A DNA stretch of 23,716 nucleotides, taken from assembly GCA_002373325.1 (NCBI GenBank), contig DFKI01000088.1, positions 1-23,716 on the forward strand, given 5' to 3'. This DNA comes from Treponema sp. UBA3649 (GTDB lineage: Bacteria; Spirochaetota; Spirochaetia; Treponematales; Treponemataceae). The position numbers and the translations under genes were made by a program. The notes beneath the pieces are model-generated. The model worked only from the letters and a program-made list of their open reading frames with translations. It searched no databases and had not been told where the DNA came from. Shown here one piece after another: positions 7,847 through 13,587 of this stretch (within the stretch, counting starts at the first letter, position 1; each line of letters starts with the position of its first letter).

Positions 7847-9953
7847 TCAACACAATCAGGGAGCTTGCGGGAATCACATAGCGTGCCTGTGCCCTGAGAG
7901 CCTCGTACTCACCGTCCGGCAAAATGGCGTCGTCTCCGTCGATCGATGTGTCGGCAAGTCGGAACCATTTTCTTCCGTCGCTCAAAGTCGGCAGTGTCAC
8001 CATCACGTCGGAGCGGTCTGTGTTCGCGGCAATGTAAAAATCAGAGTCGGGATTTCCGTCGTCGTTCAGGCAGTCCTTTCCGCAAAGAGTAAAGGCAAGA
8101 AAACGTGAGATTTTGTCCCAGTCAGGATTGCTTCCGTCCTCGGCATACCACTTGATGTCGGTCGTTCCCTTGAAAAAATCCTCGCGTCTGAAAACGGCAT
8201 GATTTTTCCTGAGCTCGATGGCACGTCTCGTGAAGTTCAGAATCTTTGAGTTGAGCGAGCAGATTCCCCAGTCGAACCAAGAGATGTCGTTGTCCTGACA
8301 GTAAGCGTTGTTGTTTCCCTTCTGACCGCGCCTGAACTCATCGCCTCCCAAAAGCATCGGGGTTCCCTGAGAAATCAGGAGCGTGAGGATGTAGTTACGC
8401 ATCTGCTTGTTCCGCATCCGTTCTATGGAAGGATTTTTCGTCGGTCCCTCGTAGCCGTGATTGTAGCTCCAGTTTGAGTCGGTTCCGTCCCTGTTTTCCT
8501 CGCCGTTTTCCTCGTTGTGCTTTCCGTTGTAGCTCACAAGGTCGTTCATGGTAAATCCGTCGTGGCAGGTCACGTAATTGATTCCGACCCATGGTTTACG
8601 AAATCCGAAAAGATCGCTTGAGCCCGAAAAACGTGTGGCGGCTCCGGTTGAGACATGCTCGTCCCCTCTCCAGAACTTTCGGATGTCATCGCGGAAACGG
8701 TCGTTCCATTCGGCCCATCTTGTTCCGGGGAATTCACCGAGCTGATACGCCCCACCCGCATCCCAAGGCTCCGCAATCATCTTTGTGTCGTGCAAAATGG
8801 GATCCTCGGCAATCGCCTCAACCAGCGGAGAGACCTTCATCAAAGAGCCGTCGCTTCTCCTGTTCAAAATGGACGCAAGGTCAAAGCGGAATCCGTCGAT
8901 GTGGTACTGCATGACCCAGTATCGCAGGCACTCGATTATGAAATCTATCACGACCGGATGATTTGTGTTCACGGTGTTTCCGCAGCCGGAATAGTTCATG
9001 TAATATTCCTTGTGTCCCGGAACCAGATCATAGTAGATTGAGTTGTCGAAGCCCCGGAAATTCAAAGAGATTCCGTGCTCGTTTCCTTCCGCCGTGTGAT
9101 TGAAAACCACGTCCAGAATCACCTCGATACCGGCCTTGTGCATTTCCTTGACGAGACGCTTGAACTCAGAGACGCATCCACCGGGGGACTTGTCGGCGGC
9201 GTAGGATGCCTTGGGCGCAAAAAATGAGATTGTGCTGTAGCCCCAGTAATTTTTCATCCTCTCACCCGTGCGCGGATTTTCGTTCGTGTTCTCGTACTCA
9301 TCAAACTCGTAGACCGGAAGAAGCTCCACCGAAGTCACTCCCAGGTGCTTGAGATACGGAATCTTTTGGATAAATCCGTCGTAGGTTCCCGGATTCGACA
9401 CGCCGGCTCCCTTTCCCGCGGTAAATCCCTTCACGTGCACCTCGTAGATTATGGACCTTGAGAGCGGAAGATTTATGGGTCTGTCTCCCTCCCAGTCAAA
9501 GGCATTGTCGTCAACCACCACGCACTTTGGAAATTTAAAAAGATGTCTCACCTCAGAAAGCTCAATGTCGGTCTTGTCCACAGGCGTTCGGTATGTCGGT
9601 GGCAGATTGCGGAAAACGGATTCTGGAGTCACGGCTTTTGCACAAGGGTCAAAAAGATACTGCTTTATGTTAAAGCGATGTCCCTCACCCGGCTCAAAAG
9701 GTCCGTCCACCTGATAAGTATAAAGGGCACCTGCGTTCAGTCCCGGAACAAACACATGCCAGATGTCGCCGCTCCGGTTTTTCTTCGGGTCAAATTCAAT
9801 ACTCGCGTAGGGGGAATTGTCGTCAGTATTCCGGAAGAGATTCAAAATCACCTTGCTTCCGTTCCTGCTGAAGACAGAAAAGTTCACGCCTCCATCCCTT
9901 ACTGTCGCGCCAAGGGGAAATGGAGTCCCCGGAAAAGTCTGCAAAATTTCCAT
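7836..9953 (-). CDS. glgX: Glycogen debranching enzyme (isoamylase/GlgX type)
   Basis: This enzyme hydrolyses alpha-1,6 branch points of glycogen or limit dextrin in the cytoplasm, complementing glycogen phosphorylase encoded nearby. The 705-aa protein begins with the isoamylase-type N-terminal sandwich (PGTPFPLGATVRDGGVNFSVFS, a CBM48-like domain to about residue 130), then a GH13 barrel. Catalytic regions are visible: DVVFNHTAEG, GFRFDLAS with nucleophile D358, MIAEPWD with acid/base E395, and VTCHDGF with D465. Length and order fit GlgX/TreX. The ATG at 9953 starts exactly where family members start, yet no ribosome site precedes it; a TATAAT sits only nine bases upstream, suggesting a leaderless message. 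Its 3' end overlaps the next gene. Confidence 0.94.
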   Translation of the reverse strand: MEILQTFPGTPFPLGATVRDGGVNFSVFSRNGSKVILNLFRNTDDNSPYASIEFDPKKNRSGDIWHVFVPGLNAGALYTYQVDGPFEPGEGHRFNIKQYLFDPCAKAVTPESVFRNLPPTYRTPVDKTDIELSEVRHLFKFPKCVVVDDNAFDWEGDRPINLPLSRSIIYEVHVKGFTAGKGAGVSNPGTYDGFIQKIPYLKHLGVTSVELLPVYEFDEYENTNENPRTGERMKNYWGYSTISFFAPKASYAADKSPGGCVSEFKRLVKEMHKAGIEVILDVVFNHTAEGNEHGISLNFRGFDNSIYYDLVPGHKEYYMNYSGCGNTVNTNHPVVIDFIIECLRYWVMQYHIDGFRFDLASILNRRSDGSLMKVSPLVEAIAEDPILHDTKMIAEPWDAGGAYQLGEFPGTRWAEWNDRFRDDIRKFWRGDEHVSTGAATRFSGSSDLFGFRKPWVGINYVTCHDGFTMNDLVSYNGKHNEENGEENRDGTDSNWSYNHGYEGPTKNPSIERMRNKQMRNYILTLLISQGTPMLLGGDEFRRGQKGNNNAYCQDNDISWFDWGICSLNSKILNFTRRAIELRKNHAVFRREDFFKGTTDIKWYAEDGSNPDWDKISRFLAFTLCGKDCLNDDGNPDSDFYIAANTDRSDVMVTLPTLSDGRKWFRLADTSIDGDDAILPDGEYEALRAQARYVIPASSLIVLIAQ

Positions 9954-9962
9954 AATAAAAGA

Positions 9963-9971
9963 ATTATATCA
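9963..9971 (-). promoter_or_regulatory. Extended -10 promoter of glgX, giving a nearly leaderless mRNA
   Basis: The minus strand reads TGATATAAT, a perfect extended -10. No good -35 is present 15-19 bp further upstream. The -10 ends nine bases before the glgX ATG, so transcription would begin about two to four bases before the start codon. The intervening bases TCTTTTATT hold no Shine-Dalgarno sequence. Confidence 0.6.
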
Positions 9972-10087
9972 GAATTTTTGATTTTCCGCCACAAATATTT
10001 TTAAATTTTTTTTTATTAAAGACAAATTCAACAATCCTCCGTCCCAAAATCATCTTGCCGCTTGTGTTCTTGCCATGTTCTTGACTT

Positions 10088-10199
10088 GTGCTTGCCTTGT
10101 GCTGATTCCTTGCTGTTTTTTTCAAAAAAGTGCTCATTCCGTGCTCACTTTGTGCTGATTCCGTGCTGATTTTTCCCCTGATTTGTGCTGATTCCGTGC
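10088..10199 (+). repeat. Degenerate 11-bp tandem array (GTGCTGATTCC type), copy A
   Basis: GTGC or a near match begins at 10088, 10099, 10110, 10130, 10141, 10152, 10163, (175), 10185 and 10196. Most steps are exactly 11 bp, with gaps of about two units where one copy has decayed. The consensus is GTGCTGATT followed by CC or TT. The array ends about 25 bp before a TAAAAT -10-like element (10224-10229) and 50 bp before the lipoprotein start. The same unit and period recur at 13221-13291. Confidence 0.75.
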
Positions 10200-10249
10200 G
10201 GTCGGTCTGATAAAGTGGAAGCGTAAAATTTATTTCCCAGGAGGATTTT

Positions 10250-12211
10250 ATGAAAAAGATTCGTACTTTTACTGCAATTCTGTTTTCCCTGCTGCTGATT
10301 GGAGGCGGACTTGCAGGATGTAACAATGATCCCGAGCCTGAAAATGTAACAAATCCTGTTCAGCAGAGTTCTATTGACAATGCCATTGCAGGAAGCATCG
10401 TTAACCTCAGCGGTGAAAATGACGGCGGGTCCCTTGTTATTGACAAACCGCTCACGGTAAATGGAAACGGTGCGAGAAACATCGCCATTACAATCAGCGC
10501 GGGAGTAAGGCAAAATGTCGTGCTGAGGAATTTCCGCAACGCAAAAATCACGGTCTCGGACATTCCGGCAAGAATGGCACGTGTCGCGGACGATGATGAG
10601 CCTATGGACAAAAGTTTCAAATATCTTGGGGACGATGCGCTTCCAGTAAAGCTTGAGGGCTGTACGGTTGATTTGTTTGAGGCAAAGAAGGACGTCGCAA
10701 TCTACCTTGATAACGGGGAAAAGAAATCAGACATCGCGGAAATCAAGCTCAAGGACGGCGTGGAAGATTTTACCTTCGTTGAATTTGACAAAAGCGGAAT
10801 AATAACGGATGACAAATCAGAAGTAGGGAAGCTGAGTATTGAAGATGGAGTGGAGAAAATTAATCTTATTGGCGGTACTTTTGGCGATGTTGCTCTTGCA
10901 GACGATTTCTCTGGTTCTATAGACTTCAAATATGACAAGGAATTTGATGACCAGCTGAATTTCCCTGGAAAGGACACATTCCTTGGTGACGCGAAGATTG
11001 CAGAAAAGGATGTCGGTGTTGCGGAAAAAAACGGAAGCAACAATGTATATGAGTTCACGCTTTCAAATGAGCTGTTCAACATCCTCAACGGACACCTTTT
11101 TGTTCTGTTTAGGAAAGACAGCGACGCATCCGCACCCATTTACGCCGCAATCCCCACAGGACTCTTTACGGTTGACACTGAGAACAAGTCATCGGGCACA
11201 TCGATCAAGTCAATCTATGGATCAGAAAGAGGTTACGTTGATTACGCAGCGGCAAGGGCAAGGGGTCAGTACGGCGGATACCTGAACCAGGATGTCGTAA
11301 AACTCACGCACTACAGAAACTACAACAAGGAAGCCTTCGTCGCATCCCTCTCAGATACTGACGTAAAATTCTACGTTGACACGTCAAAAATCAGAAAAGA
11401 GGACGTAATAGTCTGCTCTCCTGAAGCACACGGACCGCAGGACGAGGCATGCACAAAGGTCTCGGAGATAAACCTTGAGGGATACACACCTTATTTCGCA
11501 GCTGATTCCGCATCACTGCCAGCCTTGAACAGTCCAGAAGAATATGAAGCCCGAGAGTCGCAGATAACGGCTGTGTTCGGAGAAGAAGGAGATGAGCTTC
11601 GTTGCTACAATTCCGTAAAGTTCTTGTTCGGACAGCCACGATACAAAGCTCTTCCTATGACGCAAGGAGGTTCCTATCCGGATGTTTCAGGCCTCTCCTA
11701 TTCAGAGATTGCGGTTGATACTTCTACGGAGGATCCGTTCGGAGATGATTTGGAGCCGGAGGATGATGACTACCTGAATATCTATGCCAAAAACATTTAC
11801 TTCAACTGCGACTGGGACACTCCTTATTCTAGCCTGCGTGAGGACCTCATAAGGACTTTTGATGAACAACCAGGCGTAAAATACTATCCGAATTCAAAGT
11901 GCACTGCAGGACAGGAGCTTACGGTCGAACAGATTCGAAGCCTTGCAAAGTACGCGTTCGTCTGGAAAATTGTTCCGCCATCCGCACAAACCTACATAAG
12001 TTTAACCCCGATGATAGTCCGCAATGACGGTGATGGAGAGTATTATGTTGCAGATTATGACAACAACTCCACGACTACTTTGCAGGATGTGATAACACAG
12101 GCAAACAGTGGAAAACAATTCTATCTGGATATGGAACGCCAGAGGCCAGTCTCCCTTGACCAGCTTCAGTCAGGCGCGGAATTCTGGAGCCTTTACTATA
12201 TAGCTGACTAA
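10250..12211 (+). CDS. Large acidic surface lipoprotein, unknown function
   Basis: This is a 653-aa lipoprotein. The N-terminus has MKK, a hydrophobic stretch and lipobox LAGC with lipidated C24, so it should be exported and anchored by lipid. Residues about 40-240 contain short repeating beta-type stretches (VVLRNFRNAKITVSDI, AEIKLKDGVEDF, INLIGGTFGDVALAD) that could form a beta-helix or sandwich; the C-terminal half is Asp/Glu rich and includes DPFGDDLEPEDDD. I recognise no catalytic motif. The ATG at 10250 has a strong AGGAGG at 10239-10244. Upstream is the 11-bp repeat array; downstream is a strong terminator, so it is probably monocistronic. The same repeat type before the lipoprotein gene near 13340 suggests shared control. 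Confidence 0.85.
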   Translation: MKKIRTFTAILFSLLLIGGGLAGCNNDPEPENVTNPVQQSSIDNAIAGSIVNLSGENDGGSLVIDKPLTVNGNGARNIAITISAGVRQNVVLRNFRNAKITVSDIPARMARVADDDEPMDKSFKYLGDDALPVKLEGCTVDLFEAKKDVAIYLDNGEKKSDIAEIKLKDGVEDFTFVEFDKSGIITDDKSEVGKLSIEDGVEKINLIGGTFGDVALADDFSGSIDFKYDKEFDDQLNFPGKDTFLGDAKIAEKDVGVAEKNGSNNVYEFTLSNELFNILNGHLFVLFRKDSDASAPIYAAIPTGLFTVDTENKSSGTSIKSIYGSERGYVDYAAARARGQYGGYLNQDVVKLTHYRNYNKEAFVASLSDTDVKFYVDTSKIRKEDVIVCSPEAHGPQDEACTKVSEINLEGYTPYFAADSASLPALNSPEEYEARESQITAVFGEEGDELRCYNSVKFLFGQPRYKALPMTQGGSYPDVSGLSYSEIAVDTSTEDPFGDDLEPEDDDYLNIYAKNIYFNCDWDTPYSSLREDLIRTFDEQPGVKYYPNSKCTAGQELTVEQIRSLAKYAFVWKIVPPSAQTYISLTPMIVRNDGDGEYYVADYDNNSTTTLQDVITQANSGKQFYLDMERQRPVSLDQLQSGAEFWSLYYIAD

Positions 12212-12292
12212 TAATCCTTAGGCACGGAGAGATATAAAAAAGTTTTCTTTCAAACGAAAAGTTTTCCTCCTTGACGTTTGCAACAGACTTTT

Positions 12293-12331
12293 ATCCCGGA
12301 GTTTCAGCAATGAGGCCCCGGGATTTTTTTT
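12293..12331 (+). terminator. Rho-independent terminator after the 653-aa lipoprotein gene
   Basis: ATCCCGG (12293-12299) pairs perfectly with CCGGGAT (12318-12324) around an 18-nt loop, followed by a run of eight T (12324-12331). Thirty-five of these bases recur exactly at 13168-13202. Confidence 0.8.
12296..12330 (+). repeat. 35-bp exact direct repeat, left copy
   Basis: Bases 12296-12330 (from CCGGAGTTTCAG to seven T) are identical to 13168-13202, including the non-pairing loop. The two copies bracket an 837-bp segment that holds its own promoter and the two-gene acetyltransferase cassette. Confidence 0.9.
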
Positions 12332-12333
12332 CA

Positions 12334-12362
12334 ATGACAAATATCACATTTTGTGCTATAAT
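12334..12362 (+). promoter_or_regulatory. Strong sigma-70 promoter of the acetyltransferase cassette
   Basis: The -35 ATGACA (12334-12339) and -10 TATAAT (12357-12362) are 17 bp apart, and TGC before the -10 makes an extended -10. Predicted transcription starts near 12369, giving a leader of about 22 nt with AAGGAGG at 12378-12384. It begins directly after the left 35-bp repeat. Confidence 0.75.
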
Positions 12363-12390
12363 ATGGAAAAATTATCAAGGAGGTACTTTC

Positions 12391-12585
12391 ATGCGCGTAA
12401 GAAGTTTTGAGCAGAACCTTGCTCTGATGCCCGACGGAATGGCAAAGCAGATTTTATTGAAAATTGTGAACACACCGCGTCCAGATTTTACCGAAGTGGA
12501 CAAAGAATGTGATGAGTATGTCAAAATGCGTTTTGCGGAAATGACACCAGAAGAACGCAAAGCCTATGAGGATTGGAAGAGATGA
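12391..12585 (+). CDS. Small charged protein, first gene of a GNAT cassette (antitoxin-like)
   Basis: This 64-aa protein starts MRVRSFEQNLALMPDG and ends MTPEERKAYEDWKR. The ATG at 12391 is set by AAGGAGG seven bases before it; an in-frame codon at 12271 would read through the terminator and promoter and is rejected. It is rich in charged residues and probably alpha-helical. It has no signal peptide, membrane segment or clear ribbon-helix-helix pattern that I can see. Its stop overlaps the next start (ATGA), so both proteins are made from one message in a linked ratio. Small gene first, GNAT gene second, own strong promoter: this is the layout of GNAT toxin-antitoxin pairs, but the function is inferred only from that layout. 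Confidence 0.8.
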   Translation: MRVRSFEQNLALMPDGMAKQILLKIVNTPRPDFTEVDKECDEYVKMRFAEMTPEERKAYEDWKR

Positions 12586-13157
12586 TTCTAGAAATTCAAC
12601 ATTCTCTCTTTTATTATGAACATCTCCTTGATAATCCTCAAAATATTGACGGGATAAAAAATTTTGCAATTCGTGAAAGAAGCGGTTTCGGGCTAGAATT
12701 GTATTTGAAACAGACATCTGTTTTTGACGAAGAAAATAGACTAAATTCGACCTACCTTGTGAAAGATAAAATGACACATGAAATCGTCGGGTATTTTTCC
12801 TTAAAAACAGGTCTTTTTACTGTCGAGATGTCTTCAGTCGAAGGATATTTTGACACCATACCATCTGTTGAAATGTCAAATTTTGCGGTAAATGCTCTTT
12901 ATAGGGCAAATCATCCTGACATAAAACGCATCGGCGAAATAATATTCAGAAGTTTTGTTTTACCCATTGTAAAACACATACAGAATTTCGTCGCCGTAAA
13001 AGCTCTGTATATCTATGCATTGCCGGAGGAAAAACTCATCTCTCACTATAAGAGTCTCGGTTTTTCAAGACTTTCAGAGGAAGAGGAAGCCTTTGTCCAT
13101 GCCCACGTAAAACCAAAGTACGATGACGACTGCATTTTCATGTACCAGATTGTTTGA
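12582..13157 (+). CDS. GNAT-fold N-acetyltransferase, second gene of the cassette (toxin-like)
   Basis: This 191-aa protein fits the GCN5-related acetyltransferase fold: strands around GYFSLKTGLF (from G70), the core strand MSNFAVNALYR (98-108), a following helix with KRIGEIIF where acetyl-CoA-binding members usually have Q/RxxGxG/A, and a final HYKSLGF (155-161) matching the common YxxxGF motif. The ATG at 12582 overlaps the stop of the upstream gene by four bases; TTG 12573 is less likely. The gene is richer in A+T than the flanking lipoprotein genes, suggesting recent acquisition. In GNAT toxins of the TacT/AtaT type the target is aminoacyl-tRNA; here the substrate is unknown, and an ordinary acetyltransferase with a small partner is the alternative. 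Confidence 0.8.
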   Translation: MILEIQHSLFYYEHLLDNPQNIDGIKNFAIRERSGFGLELYLKQTSVFDEENRLNSTYLVKDKMTHEIVGYFSLKTGLFTVEMSSVEGYFDTIPSVEMSNFAVNALYRANHPDIKRIGEIIFRSFVLPIVKHIQNFVAVKALYIYALPEEKLISHYKSLGFSRLSEEEEAFVHAHVKPKYDDDCIFMYQIV

Positions 13158-13167
13158 TTAATAAAAA

Positions 13168-13202
13168 CCGGAGTTTCAGCAATGAGGCCCCGGGATTTTT
13201 TT
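13168..13202 (+). repeat. 35-bp exact direct repeat, right copy, with weaker terminator
   Basis: These bases are identical to 12296-12330. The left flank differs (AAAAA instead of TTATC), so the hairpin here keeps only CCGG/CCGG before its T run. It probably still helps end transcription of the acetyltransferase cassette, but it looks like a partial copy of the fuller left terminator. Confidence 0.85.
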
Positions 13203-13220
13203 CTCCATGGATTTAAAATT

Positions 13221-13291
13221 GTGCTAATTTTGTGCTTACTTAGTGCTGATTTGTTGCTGATTTTTTTTTTATTTTTGTGCTGATTTTGTGC
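13221..13291 (+). repeat. Degenerate 11-bp tandem array (GTGCTGATTTT type), copy B
   Basis: GTGC or TTGC begins at 13221, 13232, 13243, 13254, 13277 and 13288, in 11-bp steps apart from one gap of 23. The consensus GTGCTGATTTT matches the array before the other lipoprotein gene (10088-10199). TAAAAT at 13303-13308, a likely -10, follows 12 bp after the last unit. Confidence 0.75.
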
Positions 13292-13326
13292 TGTTTACGC
13301 GTTAAAATATAAAAAGCAACTCAACT

Positions 13327-13587
13327 ATGGAGGCCGTAAATGAGAAAAACTATCTATGTTTTTTATCCGCACTTCTTGTACTTTTGATTTCATGTGAAAA
13401 TTTCATGAACGGCAGCAACGTGTCGGATGAACTTGACCAGATGATTGACGAGGCAAACGCAAAAAACTGCACCCTCATAGTCACCCAGGACACCACGCGG
13501 GGTCTACAAAACACAGGTCAAGCTTTTAAAGGCTTCCGACGACATCCTGATTGTGCCGGATTGTTCGCTTGTACTCAATGCCGTTGA
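13327..13587 (+). pseudogene. 5' part of the giant lipoprotein gene, out of frame with the rest
   Basis: GGAGG at 13329-13333 points to ATG 13340, but that frame meets TGA at 13385. Adding one A to the A5 run (13345-13349) yields MRKNYLCFLSALLVLLISC, a perfect lipoprotein signal with lipidated C19. That frame continues through MIDEANAKNCTLIVTQDTT and is then lost; removing one G from the G4 run at 13499-13502 rejoins it to the main 1004-aa frame (VYKTQVKLLKASDDILIV). The ATG at 13327 reaches the lipobox frame without the first change but has no ribosome site. So the gene is either a real frameshifted pseudogene or carries two homopolymer sequencing errors. With both corrected it would encode about 1,075 aa from 13340 to 16567. 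Confidence 0.7.

Noticed and set aside
10088..10199. CRISPR-like array
   Set aside because: Units are 11 bp, directly adjacent and degenerate, without spacers; no cas genes are nearby.
9964..10513. Minus-strand reading frames of about 120 residues across the repeat array
   Set aside because: They read through the 11-bp repeats and the lipoprotein signal sequence, show low-complexity composition, and have no ribosome site or recognisable domain.
12271..12390. Upstream start adding 40 residues to the 64-aa protein
   Set aside because: It would begin before the terminator and promoter of the cassette; the ATG at 12391 has AAGGAGG at good spacing.
12296..13202. Integron gene cassette with attC sites around the GNAT pair
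   Set aside because: Treponema denticola has an integron, and toxin-antitoxin cassettes are common in such arrays, but the 35-bp repeats lack the inverted core sites (RYYYAAC/GTTRRRY) and end in a T run, fitting a duplicated terminator better.
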